Shown: one piece after another, positions 44,463-53,060 of the stretch
How positions within the stretch are numbered: position 1 is the stretch's first letter
How the letters are laid out: the number at the start of each line of letters is the position of its first letter
Assembly (NCBI GenBank): GCA_945866125.1
Contig: CAMBFZ010000014.1
Coordinates: forward strand, 36,550-100,549
DNA length: 64,000 bases
Source of the DNA: Bordetella parapertussis
GTDB taxonomy: Bacteria > Pseudomonadota > Gammaproteobacteria > Burkholderiales > Burkholderiaceae_D
Direction: 5' to 3'
Made by a program: the position numbers and the translations under genes
The notes under the pieces: model-generated
Databases searched by the model: none
Seen by the model: the letters and a program-made list of their open reading frames with translations, nothing else
What the model was told of the DNA's origin: nothing

Positions 44463-45065
44463 TTGACGACAGAACGCGATATTGATCAACTCCTTGTTGA
44501 TCGCGTCCAGCACGGCGACAAGAAGGCGTTCGAGCTCCTGGTAGTCAAATATCAGCGCAAGCTGATGCGGTTAGTGTCCCGTCTCGTGCGTGACCAGGCC
44601 GAAGCTGAAGACGTCGTGCAGGAGGCATTCATCAAAGCCTATCGGGCCTTGCCGCAGTTTCGTGGCGACTCCGCGTTTTATACCTGGCTCTACCGGATTG
44701 GCATTAACACCGCCAAAAATTATCTTGTGACGCAGGGACGGCGGGCGCCGACATCGACTGAGGCCGATGCTGAAGAAGCGGAAACTTTTGACGATGGGGA
44801 ACACCTAAGAGATATCAACACACCCGAGTCGATGCTGGCGACCAAGCAAATTGCTGAAACCGTCAACACGGCAATGGATGCCTTACCGGACGAGCTCAGA
44901 ATGGCGATCACCTTGCGAGAAATAGAAGGCTTAAGCTACGATGAAATTGCTGAGGCCATGGGCTGTCCTATCGGCACCGTGCGCAGCCGCATCTTCCGGG
45001 CACGTGAAGCGATCGCTGAAAAATTACGTCCCTTGCTGGACACTGCAATAGATAAACGCTGGTAG
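44463..45065 (+). CDS. rpoE: RNA polymerase sigma-E factor (AlgU/RpoE type)
   Basis: An extracytoplasmic-function sigma factor for envelope stress. With TTG 44463 as start (AGGAA at 44451-44455, 7 nt upstream) it has 200 residues and begins MTTERDIDQLLV, close to the family norm; ATG 44442 or 44448 would add a few residues. Region 2 (KLMRLVSRLVRDQAEAEDVVQEAFIKAYR) and region 4 (EIEGLSYDEIAEAMGCPIGTVRSRIFRAREA) are intact, the second being the -35-recognising helix-turn-helix. It leads the operon rpoE-rseA-rseB-mucD. Confidence 0.96.
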   Translation: MTTERDIDQLLVDRVQHGDKKAFELLVVKYQRKLMRLVSRLVRDQAEAEDVVQEAFIKAYRALPQFRGDSAFYTWLYRIGINTAKNYLVTQGRRAPTSTEADAEEAETFDDGEHLRDINTPESMLATKQIAETVNTAMDALPDELRMAITLREIEGLSYDEIAEAMGCPIGTVRSRIFRAREAIAEKLRPLLDTAIDKRW

Positions 45066-45192
45066 CAGCTGAGGAGAGCAGGTTGGGCATTGCACAGAAA
45101 AAATAAGCGATCAAAAAAATAGCATCACCAGCACACACTGGCAGTGTGAAAAATCAACGACGAAACCGGGCAGGACTAAAGTAGGGGGCAAC

Positions 45193-45750
45193 ATGGAAAG
45201 TGGTACGGCAGGGCGGCAGCAGATTTCAGCATTAGCCGATGGCGAACTCGACGACGCGCAAGTCAAACAAGCACTCACCGACTTACGCGACCCCGCGCAG
45301 CAAGCCACGTGGGCGTTGTATCACAAGATAGGGGACGTCTTACGCTCAGATCAGATGGTGGCGCCCGTCAGTGAAGATTTTGCTGCGCGGTTTGCGGCTC
45401 GCCTCAATGCAGAGCCAACCTTGCTCGCGCCCGCCTCCAACCAAGCCACGCGCGGGCGCATTACAACCGCATCCAGATGGTCGACGGTATTGGCCGTCAT
45501 GGCTGCAGCCAGTGCCGCTCTGTTTGTTGCTCCCCAGCTGATCACCTTAACAGCACCTGGTGAAGCAGGTGGAGGCGCGCCGACTACCGGTACTCAGGCC
45601 GCCTTGCTAGCCGACGCCGGACCAGTGCTCACGCCTCCTTCTCCCGCCATCGAACCCTACATTCAGTTTCACCAAAATGCGCACCCTTCATTATTTGGCA
45701 GCGCGCAGCTCGCTCGCCCCGTGACCTTGACTAGCGAAGTAAAAAAATAA
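45193..45750 (+). CDS. rseA: Anti-sigma-E factor RseA
   Basis: A single-pass inner-membrane protein holding sigma-E inactive. The 185 residues show the cytoplasmic anti-sigma domain (QQISALADGELDDAQVKQAL, and WALYHKIGDVLRSD), one helix at about 97-117 and a Pro/Ala-rich periplasmic tail that RseB would bind. A regulated proteolysis cascade (DegS, RseP; not in the window) would release the sigma factor. It lies 127 bp after rpoE and 4 bp before rseB. Confidence 0.92.
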   Translation: MESGTAGRQQISALADGELDDAQVKQALTDLRDPAQQATWALYHKIGDVLRSDQMVAPVSEDFAARFAARLNAEPTLLAPASNQATRGRITTASRWSTVLAVMAAASAALFVAPQLITLTAPGEAGGGAPTTGTQAALLADAGPVLTPPSPAIEPYIQFHQNAHPSLFGSAQLARPVTLTSEVKK

Positions 45751-45754
45751 GTCT

Positions 45755-46756
45755 ATGAGCCAGGCATGGGTTAACGTGCAGCGGGCCTTCCTGCTGCTCT
45801 TGTCGCTGTCTGTTACCCAGTCGGCGTTCGCAGGTGGCCAAGCCACTGCGCTTGATGGACTACAATTTCTGAGCCGGGCGCGGCTCGCTGCGCAGCGCCT
45901 CGATTATGCGGGCACCTTTATTTATCAGCAGGGCCCGCAAGTATGGACCTCGCGCATAGTCCATCTGCGTGAGGGCGACATCAGCAAAGAAAAACTGGAA
46001 ATACTCGATGGTCCGCCACGCGAAACCATTCGTAACGGCGAAGAAATTATTTCCTATTTGCCCGCCGAGCGTCGACTCATCGTAGAGAGCCGGATTAGCG
46101 AAAAAGCCTTTCCTGCTTTACCCGGTGTCAGCCCCGAGCAGATCGCGCAGTACTATCGCGTGCGAAAAATTGCCGGTGACCGGGTAGCCGGTCGCGATAC
46201 CGAGGCAATTGCCCTCGTCCCCATTGACGCCATGCGCTATGGCTACCGGCTCTGGCTTGAAAAATCCTCTGGGTTGCTCATGCGCGCCCAGACCCTGAAC
46301 GAAAAAGGACAGGTCATTGAACAGATCGCCTTTACGACCCTGGCCATTGGCAACATCACGCGCGCGCAGATCAGGCCCGCCTATCCCGATACACGCGGCT
46401 GGCGTATCGAGAACGCCGTGGCCAAGCCTCTTGATTTATCGCACTGGACCGCCAAATGGATGCCCGGTGGATTTCGGCAGATTCATTCGGTCAAGCGGCA
46501 CATGGGCGAGCCCATTGCCGGGCGGCCGGGTAGCCAAAAGGAAGTAGAACAGTTGGTCTACTCCGACGGTCTTGCCGGAATTTCAATATTTATTGAGCCT
46601 TGGTCAGCCCAGCAGAGCGGGTTGCCAATACAACAAGGTGCGCTCAACATGGTCGGCAAGCGGCACAAAGAATTTTGGCTTACCATTGTCGGCGAAGTGC
46701 CAATGGCGGCGATCCTGCAGGTCGCTGATTCAATTGAATTGACTGCAATCAAATAA
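45755..46756 (+). CDS. rseB: Sigma-E regulatory protein RseB/MucB
   Basis: A periplasmic protein that binds the RseA periplasmic tail and shields it from cleavage until mislocalised lipids or LPS appear. It has 333 residues, with a signal peptide cut near VTQSAFA-GG (about residue 28), then the MucB/RseB N-terminal domain (AAQRLDYAGTFIYQQG) and the C-terminal domain beginning near residue 220. It sits 4 bp after rseA and 6 bp before mucD. Confidence 0.93.
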   Translation: MSQAWVNVQRAFLLLLSLSVTQSAFAGGQATALDGLQFLSRARLAAQRLDYAGTFIYQQGPQVWTSRIVHLREGDISKEKLEILDGPPRETIRNGEEIISYLPAERRLIVESRISEKAFPALPGVSPEQIAQYYRVRKIAGDRVAGRDTEAIALVPIDAMRYGYRLWLEKSSGLLMRAQTLNEKGQVIEQIAFTTLAIGNITRAQIRPAYPDTRGWRIENAVAKPLDLSHWTAKWMPGGFRQIHSVKRHMGEPIAGRPGSQKEVEQLVYSDGLAGISIFIEPWSAQQSGLPIQQGALNMVGKRHKEFWLTIVGEVPMAAILQVADSIELTAIK

Positions 46757-46762
46757 GAGCCC

Positions 46763-48268
46763 ATGAAAACAACCAGTATGTTGAAGCATCACTTTTCGGC
46801 CGCTGCATTTGCTGCGGCCACCGCATTATTCCTGCCCCTGACTGCAGCCGTCTTGATGCCGGTCTCCGTTGCTGCGGCAGCGGCCTTGCCAGACTTCACC
46901 GATTTAGTCGACAAAGTCGGCCCGGCTGTAGTCAACATCCGTACAACAGAGCGTTCAAAAACCGGTGTGCCCCAGGGTGTGCCGGGCGCGCCACCGGGCG
47001 CCGATGACGAAGAAATGCAAGAATTTTTTCGGCGTTTTTTTGGTCAGCCTGCGCCGCGGCAGCAGCAACCGCAGCAGCCTAATCCGCGCGGTCGCCGCCC
47101 CGGTCCGCAGCAGGATGAGCAAGTCCCCCGCGGTGTTGGTTCGGGATTCATTATTTCTGCCGATGGCTACGTCCTCACCAACGCGCACGTCGTCGAAGGT
47201 GCCGATGAAGTGTTCGTCACCTTGACTGATAAACGTGAATTCAAAGCCAAGCTGATCGGTTCAGACCGCCGCACCGACGTCGCAGTTGTCAAAATCGACG
47301 GCACCAACCTGCCGCGCCTCAACATGGGTGACTCCAGCAAGTTGCGCGTGGGCGAATGGGTCATTGCCATCGGTTCGCCGTTTGGCCTGGAAAACACCGT
47401 CACGGCCGGTATCGTCTCCGCTATTTCACGTGACACGGGCGACTACCTGCCGCTGATCCAAACCGACGTTGCGGTCAATCCGGGCAACTCCGGTGGACCG
47501 TTAATCAATATGCGCGGCGAAGTTGTGGGCATCAATTCCCAGATTTACAGCCGTTCCGGCGGCTACATGGGCATCTCGTTTGCGGTGCCCATTGACGAAG
47601 CTATGCGCGTATCCGAGCAACTTAAAACCACCGGCCGGGTTGTGCGTGGTCGTATCGGTGTGCAGATTGGTGAGGTAACAAAAGACGTCGCTGAGTCATT
47701 GGGATTGCCGCGCGCCCAAGGTGCACTCGTAGCACGGGTCGAGCCCGGTAGTCCAGCCGAGAAAGCTGGCGTCGAAGCAGGCGATATCATCACCCACTTT
47801 AACGCCGCCTCAATCGAAAAATCGGGCGACCTGCCGCGTCAGGTTGGCAACACTAAGCCCGGTTCGCGTTCCACCATCACCGTCTGGCGCAAAGGCGCCA
47901 AACGTGACTTGGCCGTGACCGTCGCCGAAATGGAATTGGAAACCACCGTAGCCAAGAAAGAAGACAAAAAGCCCAAGCAAGAGCAAGTGCTCAATGCACT
48001 TGGGCTCGCCGTCTCTGACTTGACTGATGTGCAAAAACGCGAGCTCAAACTCGAAGGCGGCGTCATCATTGAAGTCGCCGAGGGGGCTGCCGCACGCGCT
48101 GGCTTACAGCCGGGCGACGTCATTGTCCGTGTCAGTAACACCGACGTGCGCGATGCCAAGCAGTTCAACGCCTTGGTCGCCAAGCTTGATCCGAAGAAAA
48201 ACGCGCTCTTGCTGGTGCGTCGGGGTGACTCTTCGCAATTCGTTCCTGTGCGTCCGGCTCAGCCTTAA
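46763..48268 (+). CDS. mucD: Periplasmic serine protease/chaperone MucD (DegP family)
   Basis: A HtrA-family protease that degrades misfolded envelope proteins. It has 501 residues: a signal peptide (about 1-39), a Gln/Pro/Gly-rich loop at about 68-120 in the usual LA-loop position, a trypsin-like domain with the triad His142 (TNAHVVEG), Asp172 (RRTDVAVV) and Ser243 (NPGNSGGPL), and two PDZ domains (about 285-380 and 400-490). Its place after rseB puts it under sigma-E, as in Pseudomonas mucD. A strong hairpin follows. Confidence 0.95.
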   Translation: MKTTSMLKHHFSAAAFAAATALFLPLTAAVLMPVSVAAAAALPDFTDLVDKVGPAVVNIRTTERSKTGVPQGVPGAPPGADDEEMQEFFRRFFGQPAPRQQQPQQPNPRGRRPGPQQDEQVPRGVGSGFIISADGYVLTNAHVVEGADEVFVTLTDKREFKAKLIGSDRRTDVAVVKIDGTNLPRLNMGDSSKLRVGEWVIAIGSPFGLENTVTAGIVSAISRDTGDYLPLIQTDVAVNPGNSGGPLINMRGEVVGINSQIYSRSGGYMGISFAVPIDEAMRVSEQLKTTGRVVRGRIGVQIGEVTKDVAESLGLPRAQGALVARVEPGSPAEKAGVEAGDIITHFNAASIEKSGDLPRQVGNTKPGSRSTITVWRKGAKRDLAVTVAEMELETTVAKKEDKKPKQEQVLNALGLAVSDLTDVQKRELKLEGGVIIEVAEGAAARAGLQPGDVIVRVSNTDVRDAKQFNALVAKLDPKKNALLLVRRGDSSQFVPVRPAQP

Positions 48269-48291
48269 ACGCAGGGTTTTCTGACGACAAG

Positions 48292-48321
48292 CAAGGGCTG
48301 CGGGTATCCCCGCAGCCCTTG
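48292..48321 (+). terminator. Hairpin after mucD
   Basis: A perfect 13-bp stem, CAAGGGCTGCGGG / CCCGCAGCCCTTG, with loop TATC. It is not followed by a strict T run, so it may be a weak terminator or an mRNA-stabilising end. Confidence 0.6.
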
Positions 48322-48359
48322 TTGCGTTTAGCGGTTGTTTTAATCCCAAGGACCAGTGA

Positions 48360-48620
48360 ATGCCGCGTTTTATTCTTTATTCCCGTAGCTACTGTCATCT
48401 GTGCGATGACATGCTCAAGGCCCTCAATGCGCTCTTGGGCGATGCCGCGATCCCTATCGACGTGATCGATGTGGACGCTGATCCGGCGCTCGTGACCCTC
48501 TATGACGAGCTCGTACCCGTACTCGTTGGGATACGAGATGCGCAGGCGCCACGTCAGCTTTGTCATTACGTGCTCGACGAAAACGCCGTGCGGGTCTTTC
48601 TCGGCGGGGATGGGCATTGA
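48360..48620 (+). CDS. Glutaredoxin-like protein (DUF836 type)
   Basis: An 86-residue thioredoxin-fold protein with a redox pair Cys12-x-x-Cys15 (SYCHLCD) and the expected cis-proline segment (ELVPVLVGI). This is the small glutaredoxin-like family usually found between mucD and lepA in betaproteobacteria. The C-H-L-C active site differs from the C-P-Y-C of classical glutaredoxins, so the substrate is unknown. It lies 39 bp after the mucD hairpin and may be read through from it. Confidence 0.85.
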   Translation: MPRFILYSRSYCHLCDDMLKALNALLGDAAIPIDVIDVDADPALVTLYDELVPVLVGIRDAQAPRQLCHYVLDENAVRVFLGGDGH

Positions 48621-48872
48621 GACGTAATTGGCCTGATATCGTTATTGCAACAGTGATTGCGCCGCGGTCTTGCTGCGGCTACCAGGGCAGTTGGGTCGGT
48701 CATCAAACAGCGATAAGCCCTAATTTGGCCAGCCGATTTGGCTTGATGCGGCCCGAATCCGGCTTTCAGGCATCAAATCCGGTAAAATGCCGGGTCTGAC
48801 TGGCTTCCGTAACAAGGCGCTCGCTTGGGGGAATGCCCCGGACAGGGCGCTTTTTTTGTATCTGATTCGTTA

Positions 48873-50666
48873 ATGAACAATATTCGCAATTTTTCCATCA
48901 TCGCGCACATCGACCATGGCAAGTCCACGCTTGCTGATCGCATCATTCAGCTTTGCGGCGGCCTGTCTGACCGTGAAATGGAAGCGCAAGTACTCGACTC
49001 GATGGATCTCGAACGCGAACGCGGCATCACCATCAAAGCGCAGACCGCGGCCTTAAGCTACAAGGCGCGCGACGGCAAAATCTATAACCTCAACCTGATC
49101 GACACACCGGGCCACGTTGACTTCAGCTACGAAGTCAGTCGCTCGTTGTCAGCCTGCGAGGGTGCACTCTTAGTGGTCGATGCCTCGCAAGGCGTCGAGG
49201 CCCAGACGGTCGCCAACTGCTACACCGCGCTCGAACTCGGTGTTGAAGTCGTACCCGTCCTGAACAAAATCGATCTGCCTTCGGCCGACCCCGACAATGC
49301 CATCGCCGAGATCGAAGAAGTCATCGGCATCGAAGCTGGCGACGCCGTACATTGCTCGGCCAAGACCGGTCTGGGCGTGCAAGATGTACTCGAAGCGCTC
49401 ATCGTCAAAGTGCCGCCGCCTGTGGGTGACCCGGATGCGCCTTTGCAATGCCTCATTGTTGACTCGTGGTTTGATAATTACGTCGGCGTAGTCATGCTGG
49501 TGCGGGTGATCAACGGTACGCTCAAGCCCAAAGAAAAAATCTTGCTGATGGCCACTGGCTCACAGCATCTCGTTGAAAGTGTTGGGGTATTTACGCCCAA
49601 GTCGGTGGCGCGAGAAAACCTCTCTGCCGGGCAGGTTGGTTTCATTATCGCCGGCATCAAAGAACTCAAGGCTGCCAAAGTTGGTGACACCGTCACGCTG
49701 GCAGCCAAGCCCGCTGCGACGGCACTGCCGGGTTTCAAAGAAGTCCAGCCGCAAGTCTTTGCGGGATTGTTTCCTGTGGAGGCCAACCAGTACGACGCGT
49801 TGCGCGACTCGCTCGAAAAACTCAAACTGAACGATGCTGCACTGATGTACGAACCCGAAGTCTCGCAGGCTTTGGGTTTTGGTTTCCGTTGCGGCTTCCT
49901 TGGGCTGCTGCACATGGAAATCGTGCAGGAAAGGCTGGAGCGCGAGTTCGACATGGACTTGATCACCACCGCGCCCACCGTTATTTATGAAGTCATCATG
50001 CGCGATGGCAGCACCATCATGGTCGACAATCCGTCAAAAATGCCGGACCCCTCGAAGATCGAAGAAGTGCGCGAGCCCATCGTGACAGTCAATCTCTACA
50101 TGCCCCAAGAGTACGTGGGCGCTGTCATCACGCTGTGCACCCAAAAGCGTGGTCTGCAGATCAACATGAGCTATCACGGTAAGCAAGTTCAGCTCACCTA
50201 TGAAATTCCGATGGCCGAAGTCGTTCTCGATTTTTTTGACAGACTCAAATCAATTTCACGCGGTTATGCGTCGATGGATTATGAATTCAAAGAATACCGT
50301 GCAGCCGACGTCGTCAAAGTCGACATGCTCATCAACTCAGAAAAAGTCGATGCGCTGGCCATCATCGTGCACCGTTCCAATAGCAACTTCCGGGGCAGAG
50401 CGGTCGCGGCCAAAATGCGCGAACTGATTCCGCGTCAGATGTTTGACGTCGCCATTCAGGCAGCGATCGGCTCAAATATTATTTCACGCGAAAACGTCAA
50501 AGCCTTGCGCAAAAACGTGCTTGCCAAATGTTATGGCGGCGATATTTCACGCAAACGCAAACTCCTCGAAAAACAAAAAGCCGGTAAAAAACGGATGAAG
50601 CAAGTCGGATCGGTCGAAATACCGCAAGAAGCTTTCCTCGCCATACTTCAAGTTGATGATAAATAA
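48873..50666 (+). CDS. lepA: Elongation factor 4 (LepA)
   Basis: A ribosome-bound GTPase that affects translation and ribosome assembly. Starting at ATG 48873 it has 597 residues. The G domain shows AHIDHGKSTLADRI, DTPGHVDFSYEV and NKIDLPSADPD; the EF-G-like domains and the LepA-specific C-terminal domain (MRELIPRQMFDVAIQAAIG, and ARKNVLAKCYGGDISRKRKLL-type ending) follow. Upstream, GC-rich hairpin sequence with a T7 run (48813-48857) separates it from the previous gene. It is immediately followed by lepB (ATG directly after the stop). Confidence 0.97.
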   Translation: MNNIRNFSIIAHIDHGKSTLADRIIQLCGGLSDREMEAQVLDSMDLERERGITIKAQTAALSYKARDGKIYNLNLIDTPGHVDFSYEVSRSLSACEGALLVVDASQGVEAQTVANCYTALELGVEVVPVLNKIDLPSADPDNAIAEIEEVIGIEAGDAVHCSAKTGLGVQDVLEALIVKVPPPVGDPDAPLQCLIVDSWFDNYVGVVMLVRVINGTLKPKEKILLMATGSQHLVESVGVFTPKSVARENLSAGQVGFIIAGIKELKAAKVGDTVTLAAKPAATALPGFKEVQPQVFAGLFPVEANQYDALRDSLEKLKLNDAALMYEPEVSQALGFGFRCGFLGLLHMEIVQERLEREFDMDLITTAPTVIYEVIMRDGSTIMVDNPSKMPDPSKIEEVREPIVTVNLYMPQEYVGAVITLCTQKRGLQINMSYHGKQVQLTYEIPMAEVVLDFFDRLKSISRGYASMDYEFKEYRAADVVKVDMLINSEKVDALAIIVHRSNSNFRGRAVAAKMRELIPRQMFDVAIQAAIGSNIISRENVKALRKNVLAKCYGGDISRKRKLLEKQKAGKKRMKQVGSVEIPQEAFLAILQVDDK

Positions 50667-51578
50667 ATGACTCTGCAATCCATACTGGGCAATTTTGCGC
50701 TGATCCTTTTTTTGCTGACTCTGGGCACCGGCTTGGTCTGGGGATTTGACCGCTACTATCTGGCGCCACGTCGTCGTAAAGGATTGGAAGCGGCGCTGGC
50801 TGAATTTGATGCACGCAGCGCACGCCTGACTGACAGCGGCATCAAGCTTGATACCGCAGGCCGGGCAGAACTGATTGCAAATTTTGAGGTGCCGCCGGCT
50901 TGGGTCGCTTATACGGGGAGTTTTTTCCCCGTGATTGCCGCGGTCTTCATATTTCGCTCGTTCATCTATGAGCCGTTCAAAATCCCGTCAAGCTCTATGG
51001 TCCCGACGCTACAAATCGGCGACCTGATCCTGGTAAACAAATTCACCTTCGGGATACGTTTGCCGGTTGTGAATAAAAAAATCATTTCCATCAACGATCC
51101 CGCGCGCGGCGATGTGGTGGTGTTCAAATTCCCCAAAGACCCCGCGCTCGACTATATCAAGCGCGTCGTCGGCATCCCCGGCGATAAAATAATTTATAGA
51201 AATAAACGCCTGACAATCAACGGCCAAGAAATCGTCTACGAAAAATTGCCCGATTATCTCGATGAAGAGCGTCTGAGTTACTACAGCCACTATCGCGAAA
51301 ACCTCACCGGCGTGGTGCACGGCATCCTCAATGACGATCGGATTCCCGCTTACGTACCCAGCCCGGACGCCTTTCCTCAGCACGAGCTCTGCACCTACAA
51401 CCTAGAAGGATTCGCCTGCACCGTGCCGGCTGGACATACCTTTGTAATGGGCGATAATCGAGACAACAGTCTGGATTCACGTTATTGGGGATTTGTGCCG
51501 GACAAAAATATTGTCGGAAAAGCATTTTTCGTTTGGATGAACCTCGGTAACCTCAAGCGCATCGGGCCTTTCGATTGA
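50667..51578 (+). CDS. lepB: Signal peptidase I
   Basis: An inner-membrane protease that removes signal peptides of exported proteins. The 303 residues have two N-terminal helices (about 6-26 and 84-100) and the Ser-Lys dyad: Ser110 (IPSSSMVPTL) and Lys165 (DYIKRVVGIPGD). The later boxes GHTFVMGDNRDNSLDSRYWG are complete. It begins at the base after the lepA stop, so the two are co-translated. Its substrates would include the signal peptides of RseB, MucD and the P460 protein in this window. Confidence 0.96.
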   Translation: MTLQSILGNFALILFLLTLGTGLVWGFDRYYLAPRRRKGLEAALAEFDARSARLTDSGIKLDTAGRAELIANFEVPPAWVAYTGSFFPVIAAVFIFRSFIYEPFKIPSSSMVPTLQIGDLILVNKFTFGIRLPVVNKKIISINDPARGDVVVFKFPKDPALDYIKRVVGIPGDKIIYRNKRLTINGQEIVYEKLPDYLDEERLSYYSHYRENLTGVVHGILNDDRIPAYVPSPDAFPQHELCTYNLEGFACTVPAGHTFVMGDNRDNSLDSRYWGFVPDKNIVGKAFFVWMNLGNLKRIGPFD

Positions 51579-51613
51579 TCTGCGTGTCACCCTTGTTTTT
51601 CAGGAGCCATTCG

Positions 51614-52015
51614 ATGCGATTGCGGTCTGATCAAATGCGGCGATTACCGCGCCGGCAGAACGGGTTTTCCCTGATCGGCTTGCTTTGTACGCTACTGGTA
51701 TTTGGTCTGATCGGTGTCTTGGGCGTGCGTGCTGGCCCGAGCGTCATTGAGTACTGGGCAGTGGGCAAGGCCGTCGCTGCGGCGAAAGCGGTGTCAAAAA
51801 CGCCAGCCGAGCTCAGGGCAAGCTTTGACAAGCTGGCTGCGGCCGGTTACATCGATTCCATCGCCGGCAGCGATCTGAGCATCAGTGGCAGCAATGACGA
51901 CTTGCAAGTCGATTTTGTCTACCAAAAGAAAATTCCTTTGGCCGGTCCGGCGAGTCTGCTCATTGAGTATAAGGGGAGCACCGCCAGTAGCGTCGAGGAG
52001 CAGCCCGCATCTTGA
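51614..52015 (+). CDS. DUF4845 family protein, prepilin-like N-terminus
   Basis: A 133-residue protein with one N-terminal helix (about 17-37). The sequence RRQNGFSLIGLLCTLLVFGL resembles a type IV prepilin leader, G then F-S-L-I-G, although the glutamate at position +5 is missing (Gly instead). The family (DUF4845) lies between lepB and rnc in many beta- and gammaproteobacteria and has no known function. AGGAG at 51602-51606 supports ATG 51614. Confidence 0.82.
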   Translation: MRLRSDQMRRLPRRQNGFSLIGLLCTLLVFGLIGVLGVRAGPSVIEYWAVGKAVAAAKAVSKTPAELRASFDKLAAAGYIDSIAGSDLSISGSNDDLQVDFVYQKKIPLAGPASLLIEYKGSTASSVEEQPAS

Positions 52016-52061
52016 TTCGTTGGAGAATAAAAGCAGTTAACGTCAATGCAGCATCGATTAC

Positions 52062-53060
52062 ATGGACATCACCCTATTACAAACCCGGCTAGGCCATACG
52101 TTTCAGAATGCTGCACTTTTGCAGCAGGCTTTGACGCATCGTAGTCATAGTAGTGTGCACAACGAGCGGCTTGAATTTCTTGGCGACTCCGTCCTCAACT
52201 GCGTGGTCGCGTCGCTGCTCTTTGATCGTTATGCCAAGATCGACGAAGGGGACCTGTCCCGCTTGCGCGCCAATTTGGTCAAGCAGCAGTCACTTTATGA
52301 GATCGCGCAAAGGCTTGAGCTCTCGCAGTTTTTGCGGCTTGGTGAAGGCGAGCTCAAATCCGGTGGCTTCCGTCGTCCGTCGATTCTTGCTGACACACTG
52401 GAAGCACTGTTTGGCGCCATTTTTCTTGATAGCGGTTTTAATGCTGCGCGCGACACCATCCGTGCGCTCTACATTCCGATTCTCGAGACCGTCGACCCCA
52501 AGACCCTCGGCAAGGACGCCAAGACCTTGTTGCAGGAGTACCTGCAAGGTAAAAAAATCGCACTACCCCAATACAATGTCGTGGCCACCCATGGCGCTGC
52601 ACATAATCAGGAATTTGAAATCGAATGTCTCGTGCCCAAGCTCGATATTCAAGTCTTTGGTACCGGCGGCAGTCGTCGCGCTGGTGAGCAGGCGGCGGCC
52701 AAGCTAGCGCTCGAAGCAGTACAGGTCGCCTTCATCAAAACGCCGGCGGCGGCCAAAAAAAGCAAGCCCCGCACCACGCAACTCAAGCTCGCCGGCATCG
52801 CCACCATACAGGGCGACGCGCAACCCGAGCCGGTCAAATTTGCCAGGATCAAAGCCGAGCCAAAAAGGGCCGATAAGCCCGGCAACAGCGACGAGTCCGC
52901 CAAAATAGTAGCTAAAAGCGCCGGTCCAAAAGCGCCGGAAAAATCGGTCCAAGATCAACTCGATCAACCCGATCAGCAAGACCATAACGACCAAAAAGAT
53001 CTGCTCGCCGAACTTGATGACAGCCTATCCATCGCCGTCAACCAAACTAAATCCGCATGA
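52062..53060 (+). CDS. rnc: Ribonuclease III with extended C-terminal tail
   Basis: A double-strand-specific endoribonuclease for rRNA processing and mRNA control. The catalytic domain carries ERLEFLGDSVLN (about 32-43) with the metal-binding acidic residues; the dsRNA-binding domain spans about 155-222. The classical enzyme ends near residue 226; here about 100 more residues follow, rich in Lys, Ala, Pro, Asp and Gln, ending with DQLDQPDQQDHNDQ-type repeats. Such tails occur in Burkholderiales. Targets in this window may include the rpsO-pnp hairpin. It overlaps era by four bases. Confidence 0.95.
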   Translation: MDITLLQTRLGHTFQNAALLQQALTHRSHSSVHNERLEFLGDSVLNCVVASLLFDRYAKIDEGDLSRLRANLVKQQSLYEIAQRLELSQFLRLGEGELKSGGFRRPSILADTLEALFGAIFLDSGFNAARDTIRALYIPILETVDPKTLGKDAKTLLQEYLQGKKIALPQYNVVATHGAAHNQEFEIECLVPKLDIQVFGTGGSRRAGEQAAAKLALEAVQVAFIKTPAAAKKSKPRTTQLKLAGIATIQGDAQPEPVKFARIKAEPKRADKPGNSDESAKIVAKSAGPKAPEKSVQDQLDQPDQQDHNDQKDLLAELDDSLSIAVNQTKSA

